Counted from the stretch's first letter, positions 9,262-18,497 are shown. The stretch: 64,000 nt of DNA from Streptomyces griseus subsp. griseus (GCF_000720255.1 NZ_JOJE01000038.1:4325-68324), one strand, 5' to 3'. Translations and numbers: made by a program. Notes: a model not told the origin generated them from the letters alone.

Positions 9262-11745
9262 TCAGAGCTTCTCGACCGGCGCGTACCGCAGCAGCAGCCG
9301 CTTCGGCTTGGTGTCACCGAAGTCGATCGTCGCCTCGGCGTTCGCGCCCGTGCCCTTGACCGCGACGACGGTCCCCAGCCCGAACTGGTCGTGTGTCACC
9401 CGGTCCCCGACCGCCAGGGAGACCACCGGCTTCTCCGAGGTCCGACGCGTGGCGAAGCCGGACGCACCCGAGGCCGACGAACGCGAGCGGGACGACGACA
9501 GCGAGGCCGCGACCCCGGAGACCGGCCCGGCCGGAGCCGCCGGGGCCCCCGTCCGCTTCCACTCCACGTGCTGGTCCGGGATCTCCGCCAGGAACCTCGA
9601 CGGCGGGTTGTACGACGGCTGCCCCCACGCGCTGCGCAGCGTCGAGCGGGTCAGGTACAGACGCTCCCGCGCACGCGTGATGCCGACGTACGCCAGGCGC
9701 CTCTCCTCCTCCAGCTCCTTGGTCTGGCCGAGGGCGCGCATGTGCGGGAAGACGCCGTCCTCCATGCCGGTCAGGAAGACGACGGGGAACTCGAGGCCCT
9801 TGGCGGTGTGCAGGGTCATCAGGGTGATGACGCCGGAGCCGTCCTCGTCCTCGTCCGGGATCTGGTCGGAGTCGGCGACCAGGGCCACCCGCTCCAGGAA
9901 GTCGGAGAGCCCGCCCGACGCCTCGTCCTCGCCGGACTCCTGCTCGAACTCCAGGGCCACGGCGGCGAGCTCCTGGAGGTTCTCGATGCGGGTCTCGTCC
10001 TGCGGGTCGGTGGAGGCCTGCAACTCGGCCAGGTACCCGGTGCGTTCGAGGACCGCCTCGAGGACGGTGGCCGGTCCGGCACCGGACTCGACGACCGTAC
10101 GGAGGTCCTCCATCAGTGTGTTGAACCGCTTGACGGCGTTGGTCGACCGCGCGGCCATGCCGTACGCCTCGTCGACCCGGCGCAGCGCCTGCGGGAAGCT
10201 GATCTTCTCGCGCTGGGCGAGGGCGTCGATCATGGCTTCCGCGCGATCGCCGATGCCCCGCTTGGGCACGTTGAGGATGCGCCGCAGCGGCACGGAGTCC
10301 TCGGGGTTGGCGAGCACGCGCAGGTAGGCCAGGACGTCCCGGACCTCCTTGCGCTCGTAGAAGCGGACTCCGCCGACGACCTTGTAGGGCAGGCCGACGC
10401 GGATGAAGACCTCTTCGAAGACACGGGACTGGGCGTTCGTGCGGTAGAAGACGGCGACATCGCCTGCCTTGGCGTCGCCCGCGTCCGTGAGGCGGTCTAT
10501 CTCGTCGGCGACGAACTGCGCCTCGTCGTGCTCGGTGTCGGCGACGTAGCCGGTGATGCCCGCGCCCGTGCCCGCGTTGGTCCACAGGTTCTTGGGACGG
10601 CGGGACTCGTTGCGCTCGATGACCGCGTTGGCCGCGCTGAGGATCGTCTGGGTGGAGCGGTAGTTCTGCTCCAGCAGGATCGTCGTCGCGTCCGGGTAGT
10701 CCTCTTCGAACTGGAGGATGTTGCGGATGGTCGCGCCGCGGAAGGCGTAGATCGACTGGTCGGCGTCACCCACCACGCAGAGCTCGGCGGGCGGGATGTC
10801 GTACTCGCTGGGCGGTACGTCGACGGGGTGCTCGGAGGTGCCGACGAGCTCGCGGACCAGGGCGTACTGGGCGTGGTTGGTGTCCTGGTACTCGTCGACG
10901 AGGACGTGCCGGAAGCGGCGGTGGTAGTGCTCGGCGACGTCCGGGAAGGCCCGCAGCAGGTTGACCGTCGTCATGATCAGGTCGTCGAAGTCGAGGGCGT
11001 TCGCCTCCCGCAGCCGCGACTGGTAGAGGGCGTAGGCCTGGGCGAGGGTCTTCTCGAAACCGTCGGTGGCCTGCGCGGCGAAGTCCTCCTCGTCGATCAG
11101 CTCGTTCTTGAGGTTGCTGATCTTGGCGCTGAAGGACTTGGGCGGGAAGCGCTTGGGGTCGAGGTCCAGATCGCGGCAGACCAGGGCCATCAGGCGCTTG
11201 GAGTCGGCGGCGTCGTAGATCGAGAACGACGAGGTGAAGCCGAGCTTCTTCGACTCGCGGCGCAGGATGCGCACGCACGCGCTGTGGAAGGTCATCACCC
11301 ACATCGCGTTGGCGCGCGGGCCGACGAGCTGCTCGACGCGCTCCTTCATCTCGCCCGCGGCCTTGTTGGTGAAGGTGATCGCGAGGATCTGGCCCGGGTG
11401 CACGTTCCGCTCGCCGAGCAGGTGGGCGATGCGGTGGGTGAGCACACGGGTCTTGCCGGAGCCGGCGCCGGCCACGATGAGCAGCGGGGAGCCGGAGTGC
11501 ACGACGGCGGCGCGCTGGTTCTCGTTCAGCCCCTCGAGGAGCGCGGCCGGGTCGATCGCGGGGCGCGGGGCGCCGTCGCGGTAGTAGGCCTCCCGGTCCG
11601 GTGGCACGTCGAACTTCCCGCCGAACAGATCGTCCGGGATCGGCTCCGGTGCGTGATCGTCGTCGGGCGGCGGCGGAGGCTCTTCCCCGTGGCCCTTCGG
11701 GGCCTGGAGGTCCGCCAGGAAGCTGTCGTCAAAGAGGCTGCTCAT
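9262..11745 (-). CDS. pcrA: ATP-dependent DNA helicase PcrA/UvrD
   Basis: An 827-residue superfamily 1A helicase that unwinds DNA 3' to 5' in nucleotide excision and replication-restart repair. Motif I is GAGSGKT (93-99); VLVDEYQDTN gives motif II, and QNYRST, VITLMTLHTAKGLEF and YVGITRARERLYL give motifs IV-VI. The C-terminal Tudor-like tail (GDRVTHDQFGLGTVVAV) is that of PcrA, which binds RNA polymerase in its relatives. The first 65 residues are an acidic, Pro-rich extension. The start is leaderless or nearly so: a perfect PafBC-type promoter ends 9 bases before the ATG and there is no ribosome binding site. Expression is therefore expected to rise on DNA damage independently of LexA. Confidence 0.95.
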   Translation of the reverse strand: MSSLFDDSFLADLQAPKGHGEEPPPPPDDDHAPEPIPDDLFGGKFDVPPDREAYYRDGAPRPAIDPAALLEGLNENQRAAVVHSGSPLLIVAGAGSGKTRVLTHRIAHLLGERNVHPGQILAITFTNKAAGEMKERVEQLVGPRANAMWVMTFHSACVRILRRESKKLGFTSSFSIYDAADSKRLMALVCRDLDLDPKRFPPKSFSAKISNLKNELIDEEDFAAQATDGFEKTLAQAYALYQSRLREANALDFDDLIMTTVNLLRAFPDVAEHYHRRFRHVLVDEYQDTNHAQYALVRELVGTSEHPVDVPPSEYDIPPAELCVVGDADQSIYAFRGATIRNILQFEEDYPDATTILLEQNYRSTQTILSAANAVIERNESRRPKNLWTNAGTGAGITGYVADTEHDEAQFVADEIDRLTDAGDAKAGDVAVFYRTNAQSRVFEEVFIRVGLPYKVVGGVRFYERKEVRDVLAYLRVLANPEDSVPLRRILNVPKRGIGDRAEAMIDALAQREKISFPQALRRVDEAYGMAARSTNAVKRFNTLMEDLRTVVESGAGPATVLEAVLERTGYLAELQASTDPQDETRIENLQELAAVALEFEQESGEDEASGGLSDFLERVALVADSDQIPDEDEDGSGVITLMTLHTAKGLEFPVVFLTGMEDGVFPHMRALGQTKELEEERRLAYVGITRARERLYLTRSTLRSAWGQPSYNPPSRFLAEIPDQHVEWKRTGAPAAPAGPVSGVAASLSSSRSRSSASGASGFATRRTSEKPVVSLAVGDRVTHDQFGLGTVVAVKGTGANAEATIDFGDTKPKRLLLRYAPVEKL

Positions 11746-11754
11746 CGCTCTACG

Positions 11755-11777
11755 AGTCTAGGGCGCCCCACCGACAA
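11755..11777 (-). promoter_or_regulatory. PafBC (RecA-NDp) promoter of pcrA
   Basis: On the minus strand TTGTCGGTG (11777-11769), 8 bases, then TAGACT matches TTGTCRGTG-N8-TAnnnT exactly. The pcrA ATG follows the -10 by 9 bases, so the message is leaderless or has a one-to-three-base leader. Confidence 0.8.
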
Positions 11778-12023
11778 CCCGCCGCCACCCCGAGAACATC
11801 CTGGAAATCCCGCCCTCGCACCCTGCGGAACCACTCCGTCACAATCAGCGACGAACCCGCTTCGCGGGCGCAAATAATCCCAAGTCGCCACATACATCTC
11901 CACATGGGCCCCAACAGGTGAAGCCCTGACCTCAGGTCACGAAAATGTATCGGGCATATCACCCATCAACCTTCACAGGGGCCACACCAGTTGGCTACCG
12001 TGCCGGGCAGGCCGTACGACCCC

Positions 12024-12208
12024 CACCGGCGAACCTCGTCGGGCCGCGCGGCCTCCGCCGAGTCCGCCCGCGCCGCAGTGCCGGCCGGAGCCGGGGACCC
12101 ACCGAGACCTTGGGGTGAATCGGCCCGGCCCCCTGACAGGGGGCAGGCCGTAGGGCAACCCTTCCGAACCACCCGCCCGAACCCGACAGCTAACCCGGTA
12201 GGCGGAAC
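12024..12208 (+). promoter_or_regulatory. c-di-AMP riboswitch (ydaO/yuaA class)
   Basis: The leader of the first NlpC/P60 gene carries the conserved blocks of the ydaO class in order: GCCGGGGACCCACCGA (from about 12089), GGGGTGAATCGG (12112), TAGGGC...TTCCGAACC (12151) and GACAGCTAACCCGGTAGGCG (12184). It ends only a few bases before the AAGGAG ribosome binding site. In actinobacteria this class senses cyclic di-AMP and turns off wall-hydrolase genes such as rpfA and NlpC/P60 genes. Boundaries are approximate. Confidence 0.9.
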
Positions 12209-12225
12209 ATGGAAGGAGCGCCTCC

Positions 12226-13401
12226 TTGGCGTCGCAGCACCGCAAGCCCCGCTCCCCGGGTACGCGCGTGGCGGGCATACGCACGCCCGCCCTCGCCACG
12301 GCCGCCCTCACCTCCGTGGCCCTGCTCTCCCAGACGGCGAACGCCGCCCCCGCGGACGACAAGCCGAGCCTCGAAGAGGTCGAGAAGAAGGTCGACGACC
12401 TCTACCGCCAGGCGGAGTCCGCGACCGAGAAGTACAACGCGGCCAAGGAGAAGACCGCGACCCAGCGCAAGCGCGTCGACACCCTCCTCGACGACGTCGC
12501 CCAGCGCGCGCAGAAGCTCAACGAGGAGCGCGAGCGGCTCGGCGACTACGCCGCGGCCCAGTACCGCACCGGCGCGGCCGCGCCCGACACCGCGACCTTC
12601 CTGCTGGCGGACTCCCCGCAGGACTACTTCGACCAGACCCAGCTGATGGACCGGATGACCGGCCGTCAGAAGAAGGCCGTCGACGACTACTTCTCCGAGC
12701 AGTCGGCGACGATGAAGAAGCGCCAGGAGGCGAGCGAGAGCCTCGCCACGCTCACCGACTCGCAGAACGACCTCAAGACCGCCAAGGCCACCGTCCAGAA
12801 GAAGCTCGCCGACGCGCGTGGTCTGCTGTCGAAGCTGACGGCGGAGGAGAAGGCGCGGCTCGCGGCGATCGAGAAGCAGAAGCAGGAGGCGGCCGCCCGC
12901 AAGGCGGCGGAGCTGGCGAAGCAGCAGGCGGCGGAGCAGAAGGCCCGCGAGGAGGCCGCCGCCCAGCAGGACAGCTCGTCGTCGTCCTCGTCGTCATCCT
13001 CCTCGTCGTCCACCTCGACGGCCCCCGCCGACTCCTCCTACGCCACCAAGGCCGACAAGGCGCTCGCCTTCGCCCGCGCCCAGATCGGCAAGCCGTACGT
13101 CTGGGGCGCCACCGGCCCCGACTCCTACGACTGCTCGGGACTCACCCAGGCCGCCTGGAAGGCTGCCGGAGTGGACCTCCCCCGCGTCACCTACGACCAG
13201 GTCAACGCCGGCACCACGGTCTCCCTGTCCAACGCCCAGCCCGGTGACCTGGTCTTCTTCTACGACGACATCAGCCACGTCGGCATCTACATCGGCAACG
13301 GCATGATGATCCACGCCCCGAAGCCGGGCGCGTACGTCCGCGAGGAGTCCATCTACTACGACGGCGAGTCGACGATCCACAGCGTGGTGCGGCCCGCCTG
13401 A
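12226..13401 (+). CDS. Secreted NlpC/P60 peptidoglycan hydrolase, riboswitch-controlled
   Basis: A 391-residue exported protein read from a TTG (AAGGAG 8 bases upstream). The signal peptide is cleaved probably after SQTANA. A long coiled coil rich in Lys, Glu, Ala and Gln (about residues 40-250) is followed by a run of 13 serines and the C-terminal NlpC/P60 domain. The catalytic Cys lies in YDCSGLT and the His in ISHVGIYIGNG, both present. Such RipA-like enzymes cut the D-Glu-to-diamino acid bond in stem peptides; the coiled coil usually keeps them inactive or binds divisome partners. The gene is preceded by a ydaO riboswitch, so cyclic di-AMP should lower expression. A 14-base-pair terminator follows. 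It is a paralogue of the gene at 15315. Confidence 0.93.
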   Translation: MASQHRKPRSPGTRVAGIRTPALATAALTSVALLSQTANAAPADDKPSLEEVEKKVDDLYRQAESATEKYNAAKEKTATQRKRVDTLLDDVAQRAQKLNEERERLGDYAAAQYRTGAAAPDTATFLLADSPQDYFDQTQLMDRMTGRQKKAVDDYFSEQSATMKKRQEASESLATLTDSQNDLKTAKATVQKKLADARGLLSKLTAEEKARLAAIEKQKQEAAARKAAELAKQQAAEQKAREEAAAQQDSSSSSSSSSSSSSTSTAPADSSYATKADKALAFARAQIGKPYVWGATGPDSYDCSGLTQAAWKAAGVDLPRVTYDQVNAGTTVSLSNAQPGDLVFFYDDISHVGIYIGNGMMIHAPKPGAYVREESIYYDGESTIHSVVRPA

Positions 13402-13417
13402 GGCAGTGGACCGCACA

Positions 13418-13452
13418 CGCGCGGGCGTGGGGCTCTGTCCCGCGCCCGCGCG
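13418..13452 (+). terminator. Terminator after NlpC/P60 gene
   Basis: CGCGCGGGCGTGGG and CCCGCGCCCGCGCG form a 14-base-pair stem with one G-T pair and a 7-base loop, directly after the gene. Confidence 0.65.
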
Positions 13453-13516
13453 TATTTCGAGGTGCACGCGCGCGTGGCCCGCTCGCACAGCGCACCGCGC
13501 TCCTTAGCATCGGCCC

Positions 13517-14503
13517 ATGCCCCCCTCCTCCCCCCTCCGCGCCTGGTGGGCGCGGCGTTCCCCGGCGGCCGGGGCCGCGGTGATGGCGACCGGCGTCCTG
13601 GCGGTCGGCTTCCGGTCGGCGGGGTACGGGGTCCTGGCCCGGATCGCCCTCGCGGCGACCAGTGCCGCATGGCTGGCCCTGGCGGCCCACTTCACCGTGC
13701 GGCTGCTGCGGGAGCGCGAGCGGTGGGCGGCGGAGGCGGCCACCCCCGGCGCACTCACGGCGGTCGCCGCGACCACGGTCCTCGGCACCGGCTTCTCGGT
13801 CCTGGGACAGCAGACCGTCGCGGCGGCGCTGCTGGCGCTGTCGGTCGTGCTCTGGCCGGGTCTGCTGTTCTCGGTCGTCCTGCACTGGCGCCGGCGCATG
13901 ACCGGGTCGGTGTTCCTCGCCTGTGTGGCCACGGAGGGGCTCGCCGTCCTGGCCGCCACCCTCGCCGGGGCCGAGGCGACGGCCTGGCTCGCGCAGGCCG
14001 CCCTCGTGCTGCTCTGGCTCGGCCTGCTGCTCTACTGCGCCGCGCTGTACTGCTTCGATCCGCGGCAGGTGACCAAGGGCGCGGGTGACCAGTGGGTCGC
14101 GGGCGGCGCGCTCTCCATCTCGGCGCTCGCCGGGTCGAGGCTGCTCGCTGCCGGCAGTGCGCGCCTGTACCTGTGGAACGACGACGACGGCGGTGTCCTG
14201 CGCTCGGTGACGGTCGGACTGGTCGTGCTCGACCTGTGCTGGTACGTCGTACTCGTCGTCGCCGAGTGCGTCCGGCGGCGACCGCACTACGACGAGCACC
14301 GCTGGTCCACCGCGTTCCCCATGGGAATGACGGCGACGGCGCTGCTGTCCGTCGCCGCCACCCTCGACGTCCCGTGGCTGAAGGGGCCGGGTCAGGCGCT
14401 GCTGTGGATCGCGGTGGCGGTGTGGCTGGCCGTCGCCGCGGGCGCGGTGCGGGCGGCCGGGGCGGCCGTCCGGGCCGAGGTCACGTCCACAGCACCGCGA
14501 TGA
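13517..14503 (+). CDS. TDT/SLAC1-type membrane transporter
   Basis: A 328-residue polytopic protein with about ten hydrophobic segments. The late motif HRWSTAFPMGMTA and the FDPRQVTKGAGDQWVAGGAL segment are typical of the tellurite-resistance/dicarboxylate transporter (TDT, TehA/SLAC1-like) family, which move dicarboxylates or anions. The substrate cannot be told. The start is probably leaderless: TAGCAT at 13505-13510 sits 7 bases before the ATG and there is no ribosome binding site. Its last 23 bases overlap the convergent small membrane protein gene. Confidence 0.7.
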   Translation: MPPSSPLRAWWARRSPAAGAAVMATGVLAVGFRSAGYGVLARIALAATSAAWLALAAHFTVRLLRERERWAAEAATPGALTAVAATTVLGTGFSVLGQQTVAAALLALSVVLWPGLLFSVVLHWRRRMTGSVFLACVATEGLAVLAATLAGAEATAWLAQAALVLLWLGLLLYCAALYCFDPRQVTKGAGDQWVAGGALSISALAGSRLLAAGSARLYLWNDDDGGVLRSVTVGLVVLDLCWYVVLVVAECVRRRPHYDEHRWSTAFPMGMTATALLSVAATLDVPWLKGPGQALLWIAVAVWLAVAAGAVRAAGAAVRAEVTSTAPR

Positions 14504-14834
14504 AGATGTTCGCCGTGGTCAGGGCGCCCACCAGGGCGAACAGGCCCTTGTCCACCTTCTCGTCGTCCCGCTTCACGTAGACGAGCCCCAGGATCACGAT
14601 CAGCAGGGCCAGCTTCACACCGATCTTGATGTTGTTCACCGGCTGGTCGTCGGCCTGGTTGAGGCCGACCAGGATCACGCCCGTGACCAGCATCGTCAGC
14701 GCGCCGTGCAGCATCGCCGGGACGAAGCGGGCGGTGCCCCGTCCCATCGCCTTCATCTGCGTGAGGAAGCCGCCGAGGAGGGAGGCGATGCCGATGATGT
14801 GCAGGCCGACGAAGAGATGGATGAGTACGTCCAT
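14481..14834 (-). CDS. Small four-helix membrane protein
   Basis: A 117-residue protein with four hydrophobic helices (LIHLFVGLHIIGIASLLGGF, AMLHGALTMLVTGVILVGL, IKIGVKLALLIVILGLVYV and a C-terminal one), and a histidine in each of the first two. The pattern resembles small integral membrane proteins of unknown function widespread in Streptomyces; heme binding by the histidines is possible but not shown. Its 3' end overlaps the convergent transporter gene by 23 bases. Confidence 0.8.
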   Translation of the reverse strand: MDVLIHLFVGLHIIGIASLLGGFLTQMKAMGRGTARFVPAMLHGALTMLVTGVILVGLNQADDQPVNNIKIGVKLALLIVILGLVYVKRDDEKVDKGLFALVGALTTANIFIAVLWT

Positions 14835-15314
14835 GGAGTGGGAGCCTAATCAGAGGCCGCGGGACGCCCGACACCGGCCCGGTCACGGCAGGCCCGGAGG
14901 CGCTGCATATATGCGCCCCATAGCACTCCGTCCCGCCCACAGGTCCAGGATTCCCCACATCGGTCATCGCTCCGCGTGAAGGAGACGCACCCAGAACCGG
15001 ATCACGGTCACTTACGGTCACCCTTCGGTCCGCTCGCACCAGTTCCGCACAACGCGTTACCAAGCCGACACAACGGCCTAGCGTCCTCCCCAGGTGACCG
15101 GCTCCCCACCGCCGCCCGGGCCAGGGGCGGCAGTCGGCCACCACCGCCGAGAAGGTCCGGCGGCGGCTCGCTCCCCCTGTGCAGGCCGCCGCCGGACGCG
15201 GGAACCGTCCCCGGCGGTCGTACGTCCGCTCCGCTCGCGGCTACGTCCCCTCGACGGCCGTACGCCCTCCCCGCGTACGGAGATGGCGGTCGTACGAAAG
15301 GACGTGCAGTCCCC
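14835..15314. other. Noncoding stretch upstream of second NlpC/P60 gene
   Basis: About 480 bases that must hold divergent promoters. I see a GCATATATGC palindrome at 14905-14914 and short GTCAC repeats near 15007-15025. The conserved blocks of the ydaO riboswitch present before the paralogue at 12226 are absent here. No credible coding frame was found. Confidence 0.5.
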
Positions 15315-16385
15315 ATGGCAGCGCACCGCAAGCCCAGACAGCGCTCGCTCGGCGGCAATACGGCCCGGACGGCCGCCACGCTCGCCATGGCGGGAGCCGC
15401 GACCGCGACGGGCTTCGACGGAACCGGACACGCAGAGCCGAACCTGACACCGGCGCAGGTCGAGGCCAAGGTGAACCAGCTGTACCAGGAGGCGGAGGCC
15501 GCCACCGAGAAGTACAACGGCGCCAAGGAGAAGACCGAGGCGACCGAGCGCCGGCTGGGCTCACTGCGGGACCAGGCGGCACGCAGGACACAGCGGCTCA
15601 ACGAGGAGCGGGAGGCGCTGGGTTCGATCGCCGCGTCCCAGTACCGCAGCAACGGCCTCGACCCGGCACTGCAACTCGCCCTCTCCGACGATCCCGATCA
15701 GTACCTCCGGGGCGCCGCCTTCGCCGAACGGGCCGGCGACCGGCAGGCGGGTGCCGTCACACGCGTCCGCAAACAGCTGCGCGAGATCGAGCAGTTGCGC
15801 GGAGCGGCACGCCTCGAGCTGACCTCGCTCAGGTCGCAGCAGGCCCAGTTGCAGCGACACAAGAAGACGGTCACCGGGAAGCTGGGCGCCGCCCGGCGGC
15901 TGCTGTCCCGGCTCAGCGCCGAGGAACGTGCGCGGTTCGGCACGGGCGGAGCGGGCACGGACCCGGCCTCACGCGACGCGACGGGCGCCCGCGACAGCCT
16001 GGCGGCCCCGGGCTCGGCGACCGCCGCCGCGCCCAACTCCCGTGCCGCCGCGGCCGTCTCCTACGCCTTCAGCAAGCTCGGCAGCCCCTATGTGTGGGGT
16101 GCGACCGGTCCCGACTCCTTCGACTGCTCCGGCCTCGTCCAGGCCGCGTACCGCTCCGCCGGCCTCTCCCTCCCCCGCACGACCTACACCCAGATCAACG
16201 CGGGCCGCCGCGTCTCCCGCTCCGAACTCCTCCCTGGCGACCTGGTGTTCTTCTACTCCGGAATCACTCACGTCGGGATCTACATCGGCAACGGCCGCAT
16301 GATCCACGCCCCGAACCCCTCCGCCCCGGTCCGCCTGGCCCCGCTCGACGAGATGCCGTTCGCGGGGGCTGCGCGGGTGGTGTGA
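15315..16385 (+). CDS. Secreted NlpC/P60 hydrolase, second paralogue
   Basis: A 356-residue paralogue of the protein at 12226 with the same plan: an N-terminal export signal (residues 1-40, ending near GHAEP), a coiled coil with the shared block AATEKYNGAKEKTEATERR, a short linker and the NlpC/P60 domain with FDCSGLV (Cys) and ITHVGIYIGNG (His). It lacks the Lys/Glu-rich second coiled-coil half and the serine run of its sister, so it is shorter between coil and enzyme. The start is an ATG with AAAGGAC upstream. No c-di-AMP riboswitch is visible in its leader. It ends 37 bases from the convergent response-regulator gene. Confidence 0.9.
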   Translation: MAAHRKPRQRSLGGNTARTAATLAMAGAATATGFDGTGHAEPNLTPAQVEAKVNQLYQEAEAATEKYNGAKEKTEATERRLGSLRDQAARRTQRLNEEREALGSIAASQYRSNGLDPALQLALSDDPDQYLRGAAFAERAGDRQAGAVTRVRKQLREIEQLRGAARLELTSLRSQQAQLQRHKKTVTGKLGAARRLLSRLSAEERARFGTGGAGTDPASRDATGARDSLAAPGSATAAAPNSRAAAAVSYAFSKLGSPYVWGATGPDSFDCSGLVQAAYRSAGLSLPRTTYTQINAGRRVSRSELLPGDLVFFYSGITHVGIYIGNGRMIHAPNPSAPVRLAPLDEMPFAGAARVV

Positions 16386-16421
16386 GGGAGGAGCGGGGTC
16401 TCCCCCGCCCCCACGCAGGCT

Positions 16422-17174
16422 TCAGACCAGTCGCCGTGCCGTCGCCCAGCGGGTCAGCTCGTGGCGGTTGGAGAGCTGGAGCTTCCTGAGCACCGCGGAG
16501 ACGTGCGACTCGACGGTCTTCACGGAGATGAACAGCTGCTTGGCGATCTCCTTGTAGGCGTAACCCCGGGCGATGAGACGCAGCACCTCGCGCTCGCGCT
16601 GGGTGAGGCGGTCGAGGTCCTCGTCGACCGGCGGGGCGTCGGTGGAGGCGAAGGCGTCCAGGACGAACCCGGCGAGGCGCGGGGAGAAGACCGCGTCGCC
16701 CTCCTGGACCCGGAAGACGGAGGCGACGAGATCCGAGCCCGTGATCGTCTTCGTGACGTAGCCGCGCGCTCCCCCGCGGATCACACCGATCACGTCCTCC
16801 GCCGCGTCCGAGACGGACAGGGCGAGGAAGCGCACGGGCTGTTCGGGGTCCGCCATCAACGGGGCGCAGCGCCGCAGCACTTCGACCCCGCCGCCGCCCG
16901 GGAGGTGGACGTCGAGGAGGACCACCTCGGGCCGGGTCGCGGTGATGACCGTGACCGCCTGGTCGACGTCCGCCGCCTCGCCGACCACCTCGACGCCGGT
17001 CTGCTCGGTCTGTCCGATCTCGGCCTGCACGCCCGTACGGAACATGCGGTGGTCGTCGACGAGGACCACCCGGACTCGGCGTCCGGCCGCGCCGCCCGCG
17101 CTGCCCGTCGACTGCTCGGGCTCGGCCGTCTCCGCCGCTCCCGCCGTGGTGTCGTGCTCGGTCGGGTCGCTCAT
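16422..17174 (-). CDS. LuxR-family response regulator (LiaR-like)
   Basis: A 250-residue two-component regulator. After a 30-residue acidic, variable lead comes a receiver domain (VVLVDDHRMFR, phosphoacceptor in VVLLDVHLPG, Lys in YVTKTI) and a C-terminal LuxR helix-turn-helix (LTQREREVLRLIARGYAYKEIA...KTVESHVSAVLRKL). The ATG overlaps the stop of the sensor kinase (ATGA), so the two are coupled. With the PspC-bearing kinase and the divergent PspC/LiaF-like gene it forms a Lia-type envelope stress system. Repeated ATCAGGGTC motifs in the divergent promoter are its candidate binding sites. Confidence 0.92.
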   Translation of the reverse strand: MSDPTEHDTTAGAAETAEPEQSTGSAGGAAGRRVRVVLVDDHRMFRTGVQAEIGQTEQTGVEVVGEAADVDQAVTVITATRPEVVLLDVHLPGGGGVEVLRRCAPLMADPEQPVRFLALSVSDAAEDVIGVIRGGARGYVTKTITGSDLVASVFRVQEGDAVFSPRLAGFVLDAFASTDAPPVDEDLDRLTQREREVLRLIARGYAYKEIAKQLFISVKTVESHVSAVLRKLQLSNRHELTRWATARRLV

Positions 17175-18463
17175 GACGTCTTCTCCGCCCTCTCCATCTC
17201 CAGCTCGACCTCCGTGCCGCCGTCGGGCACCGCGCGCAGCCGCGCCGTGCCGCCGTTGCGTTCCATGCGGCCGATGATCGATTCTCTGACGCCCATGCGG
17301 TCGGCGGGTATCGAATCGAGGTCGAAGCCCGGTCCGCGGTCCCGCACGGACACGAAGACCGTCCTGCCCTCGACTTCCGCGTAGACCTGCACTGCGCCGC
17401 CCTCGCCACCGTACTTGGCGGCGTTGACCATTGCCTCACGCGCTGCCTGCATCTGCGCGCCGATCCCGTCGTCGAGCGGGCAGTCGCCCACGACGACCAC
17501 CTCGATGGGGACGCCGTGCTTGTCCTCGACCTCGGCGGCGTTGCGCCGGACCGCGTCGGCGAGGGTGGACGGTTCGTCGGCCTCGTCCTTGCCGGTGCCC
17601 TCGGGCTTGTAGAGCCAGGTGCGCAGGTCACGCTCCTGGGCACGGGCGAGGCGGCGCACCTCGCCCGCGTTCTCCGCGTTGCGCTGGATCAGGGTGAGGG
17701 TGTGCAGCACCGAGTCGTGGACATGGGCGGCGACCTCGGCGCGCTCCTGGGCCCGGATGCGCATCAGGCGTTCCTCGGAGAGGTCCTGCGTCATGCGCAC
17801 GAGATACGGCCCCGCGAGGAGCGTTGTCCCGACGAGGACGGCGAGGGCGGCCTGCAGGACCGAGCCGAGGTGGGCGGCGGAGCCCTGCAGGACGAAGATG
17901 CCTGAGACACCGGCGGTGACGAGGAGGACACCGGCGCCCGCGCGCAGCAGCGTGAGCGTGCGGCGGCGGCTGCCCACCTCGACCCAGCGGGCCCGACGGG
18001 CATTGTCCGCCTGACGCCAGACGAGGGCGACGCCCGCACCGACGAGCACCGCGGGCAGCAGATACACCTTGGCGCCGCCGCTCAGGTTGACGCTGCCGAC
18101 GAAGACCATCGCCACGACGACCATGAGCAGCAGGGCGACGATCTGGCCCTTGTCCGGCTTGCGCGCGACGAACCGGCGCCGGCCGTCGGACGAGGTCTCG
18201 GCGGTGACGAGGGACGGTGGTCTCTGGTCGCCCACACCGCCGACGCCGAGCGGCACGAAGAACCAGAACGCCCCGTACAGCAGCGCGCCCAGACCGTCCG
18301 CCATGAACAGGCCGGCGAAGACGAGCCGCACCCAGATCACGGGCAGCCCGAGATGCCCGGCGAGCCCTCGCGCCACCCCACCCAGCCAGCGTCCGTCGCT
18401 GCTGCGGTAGAGCTTGCGCGGGGGCCGCGGTTCGGCGGGTGGCGCTGCGGCGGCTTCCGGCAT
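17171..18463 (-). CDS. PspC-domain sensor histidine kinase (LiaS-like)
   Basis: About 430 residues from the ATG at 18463. An N-terminal PspC domain (KLYRSSDGRWLGGVARGLAG) with its membrane helix is followed by further membrane helices, then a HisKA_3-type dimerisation region (AAHVHDSVLHTLTL) and a HATPase domain (MVNAAKYGGEG, RDRGPGFD, GMGV-like RMGVRESI). It should phosphorylate the coupled LuxR-type regulator. No start has a clear ribosome binding site: GTG at 18480 and ATG at 18499 are alternatives, but the last would run into the AGGGTCGACCC element, so I prefer a shorter form. PspC domains in such kinases sense membrane or wall stress. Confidence 0.88.
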   Translation of the reverse strand: MPEAAAAPPAEPRPPRKLYRSSDGRWLGGVARGLAGHLGLPVIWVRLVFAGLFMADGLGALLYGAFWFFVPLGVGGVGDQRPPSLVTAETSSDGRRRFVARKPDKGQIVALLLMVVVAMVFVGSVNLSGGAKVYLLPAVLVGAGVALVWRQADNARRARWVEVGSRRRTLTLLRAGAGVLLVTAGVSGIFVLQGSAAHLGSVLQAALAVLVGTTLLAGPYLVRMTQDLSEERLMRIRAQERAEVAAHVHDSVLHTLTLIQRNAENAGEVRRLARAQERDLRTWLYKPEGTGKDEADEPSTLADAVRRNAAEVEDKHGVPIEVVVVGDCPLDDGIGAQMQAAREAMVNAAKYGGEGGAVQVYAEVEGRTVFVSVRDRGPGFDLDSIPADRMGVRESIIGRMERNGGTARLRAVPDGGTEVELEMERAEKTS

Positions 18464-18497
18464 GGCATCGATGTTCACACGGGCGGCGGCCCGGAGC

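Noticed and set aside
9391..11877. 828-codon open frame on the plus strand
   Set aside because: Antisense shadow of pcrA; length comes from the high G+C content.
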